Part shown: piece by piece, positions 37,780 through 51,300 of the stretch
Position numbering within the stretch: the stretch's first letter is position 1
Layout: every line of letters begins with the position of its first letter
NCBI RefSeq assembly: GCF_002234675.1
Contig: NC_019860.2
Span: 10,972,586-11,036,585 of the forward strand
Reading direction: 5' to 3'
Length of the DNA stretch: 64,000 nucleotides
DNA from: Oryzias latipes
Taxonomy: Eukaryota > Chordata > Actinopteri > Beloniformes > Adrianichthyidae
Made by a program: the position numbers and the translations under genes
The notes under the pieces: generated by a model
What the model was told of the DNA's origin: nothing
What the model saw: the letters and a program-made list of their open reading frames with translations, nothing else
Database searches by the model: none

Positions 37780-38095
37780 GTATTCCATCCATCCATTTTC
37801 TTAACTTTCTGCATCTATTTTGGGGTCACTGGAGCCTACTGTTTGGTGAAGGTGGGGTAAACCATGGACAGGTTACCAGTATGTTGCAGGGTCAAAATCA
37901 CACTTAAGGACAATTTCGAATCACCAATTAACCTATGAAGCTTTGAACTGTGGGAGGAAGCCGGAGTGGATGGAGAAAACCCACACATGCACAAGGAGAA
38001 TTTGCAAACTCCACACAGGCAGGGCCCAGCTGGGACTTGAACCAGAGCCTTTTTGCTGTGAGGCAAGAGTGCTAACCACTACTCCAATAAATTCA
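37780..38095 (-). repeat. L2/Maui-like LINE 3' tail, reverse orientation
   Basis: Begins CCATCCATCCATTTTC, followed by GGGGTCACTGGAGCCTA, GGGGTAAACCATGGACAGG, GGGAGGAAGCCGGAGT and AACTCCACACAGGCAGGG: the standard fish repeat tail. No coding sequence survives. Confidence 0.7.
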
Positions 38096-38779
38096 TCTTC
38101 CAAATAATATCAATTAGCCTACTCAATATTTTATGAGAGCAAAAAATCTTTTTTTTATAAATCGAACTAAAGTTTTGATTTTCTTGTGTTGCTGTTGTTT
38201 GCATTCTTAACCTCTAGATGGCGCTACAACTTCGTGGACCTCATAGAAGTCACCTTTTACTCAGCTGTAGAATATGTCGGTGTCATTTTTTTAGTATTAA
38301 ATTTAGCTTTAATTATCCTATTTGATTCTCATAAAACAATTACAAAAAAGAAAGGAAAAAAGAATACAACACAAACTTGTTTGTGACAATGAAAGAGGAA
38401 GATAAACGAATAAAACGTATTATTTTTGCCTCTTTTTCTTAATTATTAAAACATTTTTGTATTTCTTTCCCGCCTGTTTCAACACAAGAACCAAGTTTTT
38501 AGGTATAGATCAATTCATAGCCTGATATCATGTACTGAAACACATATTTCTTTAATTTTAGCTCTTAAAGTTGAAAAAAAAAATCCAAATTTCACTTCAC
38601 TTCACTTACAGTTAGAGGCAATTTGTTGTTTCTGTTTGAAGCAAAAATGTATATCATTAACAAGTCAAGCCTTATTTTATGGTAGAAATGACACAACTTA
38701 CTTTTCCCTTTTAGTTTGAAAAAAAAAAAAGAATTAAAAATGTTATGATGTAATTAAATTGGTAATGTTATACTAGTCA

Positions 38780-39388
38780 GCTGTAGTCAGCTGATCGGGA
38801 GTCCCATCCTAGTAGTAACGGTACTAGTAACGTTATAGTAACGGGGAAGTGGGTGTCCTAGTGTGTGTTGCGCGTGCGCGTAAGCCGTCAGTGCAGCAGC
38901 TGCTGCAGCCCTCGTGCTCAGCCCCTCTCTGTCTCCGGTGCGCCTGCGTGCTGGTTCACACCGAGCGGCGGACCGTGCGCTGGCCGGACCGGCGGCAGAG
39001 GGGAAAAAAAGGGGGGGGGGAGAGTGCACACTGGATTCTCGGAGGGTCCCGCACGGCAACGGAAGCTGGCAGCAAGTGACATTTAGACGCGATGTCGCGC
39101 GGGATACGGGGACCTAAGAGCAGCAGCGAACGGCGGAGGAAGGCGCGCGGACGGCCGGGGATGCAGCACTGACGGCCTGATTGGTACCCAGGAGGAGCGA
39201 GCGTGCTGGACCGACCGGATCGGATGTGAAGCCGCAGAGGTTTTTGATTCGGTAGGCAGGAGGAGGAGACGGAGCGAGGAGCAACTGACGGCACAAAACG
39301 GAGGAGAGAGCGCGAGGAGGAGAAGGAGGAGGGAGGCGGCGGAGCTGCACGAGGAGGAGGAGGAGGAGGAAGAGGAGGAGGAGAAAGG
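38780..39388 (+). promoter_or_regulatory. KALRN: GC-rich promoter and 5' UTR region of KALRN
   Basis: An abrupt GC-rich, CpG-rich block in an AT-rich neighbourhood, ending at the proposed kalirin ATG. It contains G runs (39001-39023) and a long purine tract rich in GAGGAG (about 39298-39390). The exact transcription start cannot be seen. Long open frames on either strand here reflect base composition. Confidence 0.6.
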
Positions 39389-42300
39389 ATGAATCCGGCA
39401 GATGGAGGAGGAGAAGCGGGCCCGGACGGCCAGGCGACGGCAGGTAGGGTGTGAGCGCGTGCGCGCATGTGTGTGTTGGAAGGTGCTGTCGCCATGATGC
39501 CTCAACATCCGCCCATTGACTGCAGGAGTGTGCGTGTGTCCTGTACTACCAATGTGTAGTTCAAGTGTGTGCACGTGCATCATCCCTTGTCCAGTGGGCA
39601 CTGCTGCGCGTGCACGAGTCTTAATGTATATTGGGGGTGGTGGGTTCCACCGAGGAGGATTGTGGGAAGGCCTGCTGGCTCATTAAGGCATGTGTGTGAT
39701 GTAACTGCTGTAACTTCCACTTCACGGCTGGAGGAGATTGGACTGCAGAACCTGCAGGGACAGGTGGAGAGACCCCTGGGGAGGCTACCCTACACCCTCA
39801 GGGACCATCAAATGCAGCCTCTTGGGACCAGAGCATTGAAAACATCTGCCGCTTTAGCCTATGGAGCTGATGCTCCTGAGATAATTCAACGCTGGCTGCA
39901 CAGATGAGAGGAATAATCTCAAATCCGTTGACATTCTTCTTAAACAAAATTTACAGAGACACCACTGTGTATAATTTACTTAAGATAATTGCAAAAAAGT
40001 GATTTAAAAGACAAAAACTTAAAGTGCTGCTTTATTGTAAGCAATCTTCTTTTTTGATAGAAATGTCTTTAAATGATTGATGTTTCTCTAATAAACACAT
40101 ATTTACTATCTAAATAGTTAATATTGTAAATAAACTCCTGCACATAATAAAAATAATCAATCTCTGATTTAGAATAGTTTTATAAACAATGACTGTAGAT
40201 GAGAACTGGACTGAGTAACCCCGCCCTCCAAACAGGAAGTACCTCCCGGCTCCAAGAAGCCAAAATCCTATAGGCTTCTATTGAGAAATAAACAGATATT
40301 ACTCAGTCATTCTATTTTATCACAAAAAAATAGTGACTGAATTGACTTTATTTTGTTGGAGCCATTTTCTATAGATAACATCACACTCACTCAGTCCAGT
40401 TCTCTTATACAGTCAATGGATATAAGTAATGGTTATCCATGGCTGTAAGGTAAATGTTGACTGGGCGGCCGTGGTGCAGACGTAAAGCGGTTGACCTCTG
40501 ATCGGATGATCGCAGCTTTGGTTCCCGGCTTGCCCACCCATGTGTCAACACACTGAACCCCACAATGCCCCTGGTGGTTATAGGTTGGCGCCATCAGTGT
40601 GTGAATGTTTGTGTGAATGGGACTGTGACTGTAAAGCGTTTTGGGTATTCAAGGAAGGTAGTAAAGCGCTATACAAGTATGCCCCATTTCTAAGGAGAAA
40701 GCGTGAAAGCACCAGGTTCCAGTTTGCTTTGCTTTCTAGGTATAAATTAGGTTTCATTTCCTTCTTTTATTTGCTGATTGCTTCCTTGATGAACAAATTT
40801 CCCAAGTAGAGCTTCAACACTTCAGAGAAATGGTAAAAATGTATTCATGAATCTCTTCGCAGTCCCCCTTCTTTATTTGATGAGGCAATTTAATTAGGTA
40901 ACAGTCTAAATATATGTGCATAATTTCAACAGACATAAAATCTGTATAGATCTTCCAGCTCATGATGCTTCAACAATATTTAATAGGTTGTTAAAGGTTT
41001 TTATCAGTTGCACATTTCATGAACTTTGTGCGGTTTGATGAAGCAAGCCTTATTACATTGGATACAATCAAGATGGCTCACCTTTAAATGCTTTTTTTTT
41101 ACGCTATATCAATGAATCTATGCCAGATTAATCCAAAACTAACTTGGGTGTTGAGCAGATGTTTTGACTCCAAGAGCAGTTTAGCCTTTTTTTTTAACCC
41201 AGCCTCAGGGTGGAGAACTAAATGAGTTGAAAATCTGTTTAAATGTCAGTGCGTCCACCTTGATTTTAGATAGATATTAGTCCTTCTGTGGGTTAAAAAT
41301 CAGAGCCAGAGCATAGACATGTTGCGGCCACAACTAAAGAGAAAACCAAAAACCCTCTTGCACCAGGTTGCCAGTTGCTAAACCCAATGGCCATCAAATT
41401 CCGACAGGGGTTAAAAATGGTTTTTTTTCTTCCGAAAAGGTCACCAAGAAAAAGAGCAGTTTTGGGTCTCCAAAGGTAAGCTGTTACAATGAGTGACCCA
41501 GACAGCTTTCTCTGTAAGGGAACAGCACTTTAAGAGCTACAAACTGAATAAATAATGAATGCCAGAAATGTAACCATGGGCAGGGGTGACTGCAAACATT
41601 ATGCATGGCTGGAAGAGGTAAAACAAACCTAGGGACAGCTTGTCTTCCAGCCAGACACAGGGGCCATGTAGATGTTTGTATTCACCTGTTCAAATAGGTT
41701 GTTTAAAGGTCTAGTCACTACCACCCTTTTGGCTAAATAGGGGCAGTCTGCAGGCAAAATATGGGCAAAACTGTACAAGTGAACTCAGATAGCCCACATA
41801 AAATAGCAAGTTCGTAGCCTGTTTTGTATATATCGTAGAACAAAAAAGTTTACGCACGTCATGCTGCATGCTTTAGGTCCTGGTGAACATTTATACAGCA
41901 TGCAAGGGTAAGGAAAGCTAAAGTAGGCGGTGTGTCGTACATGTTTCCTTTTCTCAACTCCCCAAACCCTTCAGACTGCGCAAGGAGCCTGTTAAGGCTG
42001 TTCCTGTGACAAGTGTGTGCTCCTTGAATGCAGCCAGATTGTTATGCTATATACACACCAGGACTGTGATGAACGCGCTAAACGGGCATTCTTGAACATG
42101 CTTTTAGCAGATGGTGTTCACACTGGACTGTCGGTAACCGATACTGGCGCACTTGCTCAAGTCCCATAAAGCTTGCTCCAGGTTTTTTCAGTCACAACCC
42201 TATTCCAATATATGAAATACTTACTTGGTGTCATTATTCTGGCTGAGTACAAGCCGCAATTATTAGTTCATCCTTTGTGATACATTTTTAAACGATTGGC

Positions 42301-45300
42301 ACTTCTATGTTTTAAAAAGGACGCAACCCTTCCGTGACAACCAAATCCAAGTTCCTGATTGGTCAAAGTTCAAGTGGTTTAACTTTTGACGCCAGAAAAT
42401 GGACTTAAAAACTAGCATAGTGATGCGTGAACAGGAGAGTTTTGAACACGGAAGCCTTAAACGTGCATAAATGCACATTTGCATAGACTTCATTGGAGGT
42501 GGTCATTTCAACGCACGTTTTCGAGCACATTGTGAACGTAGCATTACAAATGGGGAATCAGGGAACTAGGGAATCAGAGTGTATTAGTTTTGTGGATGTC
42601 CTATGACCATCGTACGGACTCTTACATATCAAGTGCACAGCCTTTTCATATGCAAATTGCGGCAGTCAGTAAGTGGCCAGTACTCGCACCATACTAACAA
42701 CTAGATTGTGGAGTAAAAGGGCACCGAACCACAGCATCACCTTTACGTCAAAAATGGGCAAAACTGGCATTAGCCTTATGAATACTTCGCGAAAGACTTA
42801 CCACCTGCATGACAATCATATGTTTCATCATCCCGACATCCCTTAAGGTGGCTGTAAGAGTCTCAAGGGAACTGCATAACACACCTGCACTCCCCTTAAG
42901 ATGTGGCCGCTCCTCCTTACGACCCTCTACAGGCCTGGGCAACCCAAAAACCCACAGCGCCTGTACGTGTCAACTCCTATACGTGTGCACACGACTAAGA
43001 ATTAAGCTCTGCTGTCAGCTCTGACTGGGACACTTGGGCAACAGCCCACCGTCGTCATAGGTCTTTAAGTCATTTGAACTTAACTATAACTTTCTACCAC
43101 AATAGGTTTGTGATTCAAGGATCAGCTAAGCTGGTTTGTTTCTATCACGCAGTTTGGACACTTGGTATCTTCAGGCACATACCAGGAGGCACCACTAACC
43201 AAGACATGCCGCAAAGGTTATGTCTGTCCGGTGATAATGCAGAGTTGGAAGTGGTGGGAAAGGGATGTGTGGGCCTCTGTAGGTTGTTGCCCCTGTAACC
43301 TGTGCATGACCAAATAAAAGTTAGTGAATGTGCTGATAAAATGAATGGATGGAGTTGGCTGGAAATCTTTGACAGAAAAGGTTTTGTTTTGAAACAGCAG
43401 GGAGGCTTTTCTTTCAAAAGATCAGAGCGACCTCAATTATGTTTAACAAAGTATATGTGAAACTACTGAAAGGTCTTTTTTTTAAGCATCCTGCACACAA
43501 AGGTGAAGTATCTAAGGGATGTCTACTGAGAAACAGCTGAACTGACTAAAAAAAACAAAACTCATCAGTTATATTGGAAAGCAGCTTTAGACCTTTAAAT
43601 CCAAAGCAACCACATGCAATCGTCTCGAAGCAGCTTTTATTATAAAGGAGATAAAATGTCTTTATTGTAGAAGATGAAGGACTTTCATTTAGAAGCCTCT
43701 GCGCGGCATTGATTGTTCAGTCAGTGAACATAATTTGTTAAACAGCTTTGCTTAAAACAAGCTTAAGCACGTCTCAGTTTCTATTTGGCTTGTTGTAGTG
43801 TGTGATATGTGATCTCCACAGTTTGGACATGGTGGGTATGATCCAGTGTGTCTATTTGCTTTTTGTCCTGAAGGCACTTTGTGTTGAAGATGTAGGAATT
43901 GTGAGGCAAATAAAGATCCAGTAATCGATTTAACTGTTACAAATTAAAAAAATAAACACGTTTCCAATCTGTTAGTTTAAATATTTGGTTGTAACTAAAT
44001 ATAAAGTGCAGTAAGGATGTGATTAAGGTCACTTGGAAAAAGTCTTGACTCTCTGCTGTTTCTTTTTTTTGGTGCCTTGCTGATGCAGAATGAGTCCGAA
44101 TGCGATGTCTTCATATCCTACAGGCTGACATTTTAGAGAGGACATTGTGCGGAAATGTATTCATTAGTTTTTGTTGCATAATCAGTTTGATGAATCCTGA
44201 CAGTCTGACAGCAAGTTTCTCCAAAGGCTTTTCATCTGCTCCGCTTGGCGGCTATTTTAGGCTTCACACTGACTCACAAGAGGAGTTTTGTTGGGCTAGG
44301 TGAATGGAAATCCTTTCTCCTTCCTCTCTGATTGATGGCGTATTGAGCATCAGTCAGACTTCTGTCGGTGTTGGGCAGTGCGAACACGCCGGTTGGAGTC
44401 ACGTTCGCACGCCCAACAAATCACAAACACCCACTACTAACCCATTAACGTCTGCAGCTTTCGAGCTACTGCCCTGTCCCGCTATGTAAGACACAAGGTC
44501 TTCCTACTCCAATATGTTTGAGGGATCCATGCAAGCAACATGCATTTCTAGTTTGATAAATGCATACAGCAGAAAGCGGTGTTGTGAAATTTAGCACACT
44601 TACTGGACATCTGTCACCAGATGGTAATAAATCATTCTTGTAATAATGGGGACTTCAGTTCATCAAACCTCCAGGTATTTCAATAAAAATGCCAGAATTC
44701 TGGACATCTAGACCTTGAGTCTACAAGCAGACATCTGCATTATTGATTCATGAATCGATTCTTGTCTGAAAAAGAAAAGAGACAGTTTTTGGTAGGAATT
44801 TTATAGAGATCAAAGGAATGTCAACACATGGCGAGTTCTGTTTAAGCAGTGTGAATCCCTAGAAGAGCTCTGTTCCCTTACAGCTGAAACACAAGTGTTT
44901 GATGGAATTATGAACTCTAAAGATCATCGGACTTTCAGATTGGAGGCTGATTAAATTTCTGTCCATTAGCTAATTTCCAGTGGGGCCTAGAGGCTTTACA
45001 CATTTTCACCAACAGAAAATCTAAATCTGACTTTCTGACTTCTGTTTTGATACAGTGAATTGATTTATTTAAGTGTTTTGCTACAGACTTTTTTTTTTTA
45101 CCGAATAAAGAAAATACGCTGCTTAATTTGGTATCACACAAACATCATATTCTGGATTCATCATGAATAAGGTGAAAAATCATAACCCCTGCTTTTCCTC
45201 ATATTAGGCTGAATCCAAATTGCTTCCCTACCCCTATGGCTTCTCCTTGTCCCAACATTTATCCCTCCAAGTGCAGAGATATGCAATAAATATTTTCTTC

Positions 45301-48300
45301 TTATTCGTAAGTTACTGGTGATGATGTCATCAATAGTCGTGTACTTTAGCGCCTGGCTTAACAACATTGATTTTATAACTTTAAAAAGTCATGCTAAAAC
45401 AAAAACTACTTATATTTAAGTTAAACTTCTGTGCTTCAGAGCACATCCACGTGAAGAATTGCGTTTCTCCTCCAACAAGCGTGACGTGGATTAGCCTACC
45501 AACAGATGGATAGTCAGCCCTAAATTGGTCCTCCTTAAAAAAAAAAACACTTTCGGACACCACCACGGCTTCAAATGCCCCTACAATTGGAGCAATAGGG
45601 AACAGCCAGAAGGGTGGGGAAGCAATTTGGATTCGGCCATGGTTATAACTTGACTTAGGCAACCGTTGACAAGGAACTTAGTCCAGTCAAGCACCAAAAT
45701 ATGTTTTTTACATAGCACTGTCTTCCACATTGACTGTATAAGATAACTGGACTCAGTGTGATGTCGACCTCTGACATCACACTGATGTCAGAGCCTCTCT
45801 CCTCAAATGTCCATTATACTAATTGGAATATATAGGCCTCCATCATCCTCCAATGAATTCTATGAGCAACTGGAGGACATTTTAAAGCAGTGTAATTGGA
45901 AAAAGGAAATCCTCCTATTTGGTGACTTCAATGTAAACTGGTTGGATAAAACAAGCCGCAAGAAACTGGAATCTGTTGTAAACAGACATGATCTTGTACA
46001 ACTAATACAAGGACCAACAAGAATAACTAAATCCACGGAAACATGTATAGACCTAGTGTTCTCTAATAGACAAGAAAGAATTTATAAAACTTACAATTTA
46101 GTCACCGGTCTATCAGATCATAACTTAATTCTTTTTTCAAGGAAACTACCCAAACATAGGTCCTTGTGCCCCCTCAATAAACCAGTGAAGCAGGTAAAAA
46201 TACCACAAAGTGAAACTAAGAACTTAGAGACAACTTTGAAAGGAGTGAATTGGTCAGAACATCTTTTGCATGATCAAGTGAATGAAAACTGTAAAAAATT
46301 TACCAAAATACTTCAGGATATATTGCTTCAATTTAAAAAAGAGGTAAAAGCAAGGCACCAAAAAGGGCATCTGCCTTGGCTGAATGACAAAATCTGGAAA
46401 CTGATGAAACAGAGAGATAAAGCACTTAAAATGTTCATGAAAACTAAATCAACCTCCAATAGATTGCTGTTTACCTCACTAAGGAATAAAGTTACTGCAG
46501 AAATCAGACATGCTAAAGCTAATTTCTTCATCAATGCTAGAATTAACTTAAAAGGTAATGCAAAAGAAGTCTGGACACACATTCATAAACTGGCAGGATG
46601 CTTTACTGCAACACGTAACATTAGTGAAATAAAATTAAAGAAGGGTCCATCCAATGACCCTTTAGATATTGCAGATGCCTTCAACAGATATTTTGTGACC
46701 TCGGCCATAAACTTGACACAGACATTGTCTCCTGTTACAATCCAGCCTGTTGTAATGCCTGCTTCAGTAATAGAACCAACGTTTAGTCTAAGTCCAGTAT
46801 CACAAGAACAAATTGGAAAAATACTTGATGGTTTTAAAAATTCTAAAGCCGAAGATGCATTTGGCCTGAGCACATTAATTATAAAAACTCACAAAGAGTC
46901 ACTGGTATGTCCTATTACCACCATAATCAACACATCAATAAACACAAGTACTTTTCCAGACCTCTGGAAAACATCAGTGATCACACCAATCCTTAAATCT
47001 GGAGATCCAACAGAAATAAGCAATTACAGACCAATAAGCATCTTGCCAGTCGTGTCTAAAGTGCTGGAAAAGTGTGTAGCAGAACAACTTGTAGGACATC
47101 TTAACTATAGTTTTTATAACCTCCATCAAATGCAATTTGGATTTAGAAAGCATCACTCTACGGAAACAGCGGTCTGTTTTCTTCTCGAAAACTTAAAACT
47201 AAAGATTGACAGAGGAGGAGTTGTGGGAGCTGTGTTCCTTGACCTTAAGAAAGCTTTTGACACAGTCAACAGGGACATCTTAATCGAAAAATTACATCAT
47301 TTTAATCTTTCACCAAGAACTCTACTCTGGCTGGAATCTTACCTGACATGCAGGAAACAACAGGTCAGAGTCAATAATACAACATCATCATGTGGAGAAA
47401 ATCAACTAGGGTTACCTCAAGGCTCATCATTATCCCCATTACTGTTCAGTCTTTACATCAATGACCTCCCTAGCTGCTGCCCACCTAATGTGCAGTGCCA
47501 GCTTTATGCAGATGATGCTGTCATCTATGTTCATGCTAGGGACAGATACCAAGCAGCTCAAGAACTCACATCAGCCATGAACAAGATCTCAGAGTGGCTC
47601 CAAAAATCCCAGCTGATTCTCAATGTATCTAAAACCGTGTGCATGTATTTTTCTAAAAGCTCAACTAACCAAGACACCCCTCCGGTATTGATAAATGGAA
47701 CAGCTATACAATCTGTCTCTGAATATAAATATTTAGGAATAACAATTGACACACAATTAACATTCAAATCACACATCAAAAAGGTTGTGAACTCAATTAA
47801 ATTCAATTTATCAAATTTTAGACACATAAGAAACAACTTAACTCTGGAAGCTGCTAAGCTGTACTATAATGCAATGATTGTTTCACAAATGACCTACTGT
47901 ATGACCAGCTGGGCATCAGCATGCAGAACCATTCTGAAACCTCTACAAACTGTTCACAAACAAGCTCTGAAAACTTTGGACAAAAAGCCCAAAAGCCACC
48001 ATAATTGTAAAATACTTCAGAAACACAATCTACTGAGCTTCAATAATATGATTCAACATACAGATTGCATATTGGTCTATAAAATCCTTCACGGTCTGGC
48101 TCCTCCCCCACTTCAGGACTTTGTCAAAAAAAGACAAAACAGAAGCACCAGAGCAAGTTCAAGAGGCGACTGCATCATTCCTTCCAGAAAAAGCAGCTTT
48201 GGACAGACTGTTTTCTCCTTTCGAGCCTCTCAAACCTGGAACACAATCCCAGAAAGCATTCGAGAGCTCTCCACACTTCCATCTTTCTCAAAACAATTAA

Positions 48301-51300
48301 GATCTTGGCTGCTGGAAAACCAAACTTGCACTCATAGCTAATTTTAGGGACAATGCAAGAAAACTGTTTGCTAACAAAAGTAAAAATAAACCATTGGGGG
48401 GTGAAAAAAAGTGGTCACAGTTGTCATAGTATTGTTCTGATTTTGGCGATTTTATTGATGTATATTTTGGGGAACTATGCATTTGAAACTGTTTTAAATG
48501 TTATCCGAGTTATGTTAATTTTATGTCATTTTTCTAATGCAATTTTACGCTATATATGTACATTTTTACTCTGTTTTACTCATTTTATTTTAAGTCTCTA
48601 GGTGGCTGGCCATGGTCAGAACGGGACAGAGGATGGAAATTAGCCTAGGCTACAATCCTGCATATTTACAGTGTCTCATTACCTTTAGAGTATTCTACAC
48701 TGTTTGTTGTATGCATTGTCCCTTAAATAAATAAATACAAATACAAAACCATAGAAAATGGCTAACTTCTGGCTCCAACGAAATTAAGTCAATTCAGTCG
48801 CCATTTTTTTTGGCAACATGTTGGAGCCAGACGATGTAATTAAGCAGTGTTGGTCCAAGTCCAACCACTCTGGCCATTCATTAGTGAGTAGTAGTAGTGT
48901 AGTGGAAGTTCACACCCCTACCACTTAAGAGCAGGCACACAGAATCAGTTTATCAAAAAATTTGAATGTTCAACATGAGACCACCTAGTTTTACTGCTGC
49001 ATCTGATTTGCCAGTTTATAACTTGAATAACTTGCAATAAAGATAAAAAAAAATTATGAAAAAAAAATAAATTAACAAGTACATGTTAAAAATTTATCAG
49101 GGTATAAATGGTTATTTTTACAAATAGAATGACTGAGTAATAGCTGTTTATTTCTCAATAGAAGTCTATGGGATTTTGGCTTCATGGAATCAACAGGTAC
49201 TTCCTATTTGGAATGCGATGGGGGAGGGGTCACTCAGCCCAGTTATCATAAACAGTCAAAGGCCTTCCATGTTAAAGCTTGTAAAATGAGCAGTTACTTT
49301 TGTGCGCTGTTGATACTAATGTGACCATAATTTGCATTAATATGCCCCAATTTAATTTGGACTCTATTACAAGAGGAAAGTCTGTTGTAGCATTAGAACG
49401 CTAATAAACGATGGATAACCCAGAAACCACTCAAAAAATGACGTCATGTTAACATTGATAGCTGGACAGTAGTATCTTTGTCATTTCAGATGGTACAGGA
49501 TACTGAAATGACATGAGGAAAATTACTGAGAGTAAGTTTAGGTGAAACAATGAAAATGGAATAATTCTTTCTTTGAGGGTGGCGAGGACACTAAGGAGTT
49601 CCTCCTGGTTTCTCCAGAGGGATTCTGCAAGAGAAGACTAAGGTGGTGATGGTGAGTTTTGGTCCTGGAGTGAGATGATCTTGAATGCTATTCTGTGAGT
49701 GAGTGGCGAGACGTGCTCTCTGTAAAGACTGGAGGGGCGTGGTTGACAACAGAAGCAGAGCTGGTAATGAGGGTCTTGGCTGGAGGACAGAAAAAGGGTC
49801 AGTACCGGAGGCTTAGACTGAGATGTGGTCAGAGGCTGAAGCAATGTCGGTACATGGCTGGAGCAGAATTGTGGTCGGAAACACAATCGGCAACGTAGAC
49901 TTGATAATAACATGAAAGGACCGCTAGAATGAGTAAGGAATCACCTATACAATCTGGCATTGATGGATCTCCATGGAGGTAATGTATGCAGGAGTACATG
50001 TGAAAGAAGGTGAGGAGCCTGATCAGGCTGGAGGATGGGTTTAGAGCAAGATATCTGAAAACAACAAGCGGCATTATCCTTAGTCGTTAATGAGCCACCC
50101 CTAACATTCAATTGAATCGGTTAGTTCAAAAGGGGCCCAAGTCCAATAGGTTTGTTTTTCCAGGAAATTATTTTTCCAGGAAATTAATAGGTTAAAGGGA
50201 GGCTACACCAAATGATTAATACTTTACCCATATTTAGCACCAGTTCATAGCTTACAAATGCTATAATATGAAGCACCTCACTTTTATTATTTCAGAGGAC
50301 TAGCAAACTAAAGTCTCTGGACTTGGGACCTTCTTGAATCAAACAGGGACGCTGCCATATTGGATAACTAGTGCTGCCATCTATGGGATAAAGCAAATCC
50401 CATGCAAGAGAGGCTCAAGTCCAGGAATTTTGCACTTCATGCATTTTAAATGTCAAGCATAGTCGATACATTACAACGCACATGGGAATTTTTTGCACAT
50501 AATCAGATAGCTTTTCCCTTGAAGACCATAGAACATATATTATCTCTATTTTGAAAAATTGTGGATTTTTGAATTAGCCGATTCAATTAAAAAGACCCAA
50601 CTGACACAAGGCAGGACACAGGGCTGGACTCAGATGCAGAGTTTTAGATTGTTTTAATTTCTTAAACCTTGATAAACTTGGCTTGGCTTTGTCAAGGAGA
50701 AAACAAGACAATCAGGCACAGGACACAGGGAAACTCTGGCTATAAATACATGAGGAGGGGAAGCACAGGTGGAAACGATCAGGGATGATGAGGCAGGCTC
50801 AGCTGTGGGGAAACAGACAAGGGAAGGGAGAGGAAGGACTGAAACGAGAGGTAAACCTACAAAATAAAACAGGAAGTTAAACACGAGACAACAGAGACTG
50901 ACAGGAACTTGACGAGACATGACAGAACCCCCCATTAAGGACCGACTCCTGACGGTCCAGGAGCCCCGGACCTGAAGAAGTCCGTCAGGAGAGACCTGTC
51001 CACAATGAAGCGTTCCGGGATCCACTGCCGCTCCTCCGGACCGTAACCCCCCCAGTCCACCAGAAACTGGCGACCCTCTTCCTGACGGCCAGTATTTTCC
51101 GGACTGTGTACACCGGACCACCTCCCACCATTCTGGGCGGTGGAGGAGGCTCCGCGGGAGGCACCAGAGAACTGTCCACCACCGGCTTGATGTTGCTAAC
51201 GTGGAACGTGGGATGGACTCTGAGGGACCGGGGTAGACGAAGACGAACCGCAGCAGGATTGATGACCTTGGTGATGGGAAATGGTCCAACAAACCGCGGG

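Larger units (their letters stand above)
45727..49262. mobile_element. TIR element family B, copy 5, with a LINE inside
   Basis: The left end CATTGACTGTATAAGATAAC / TGGACTCAGTGTGATG and the right end CACTCAGCCCAGTTATCATA / AACAGTCAA are family termini. The interior resumes at about 48750 with ATAGAAAATGGCT, which directly follows the left-end sequence in copy 4. About 2.95 kb of LINE sequence separates the two parts. Confidence 0.65.

Noticed and set aside
38956..39601. Long antisense frames rich in Pro/Ser/Arg over the KALRN 5' region
   Set aside because: They mirror the GC- and purine-rich composition; no domain or splice support.
49638..49913. 91-codon minus-strand frame in KALRN intron 1
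   Set aside because: No recognisable motif, no splice context and overlapping open plus frames.
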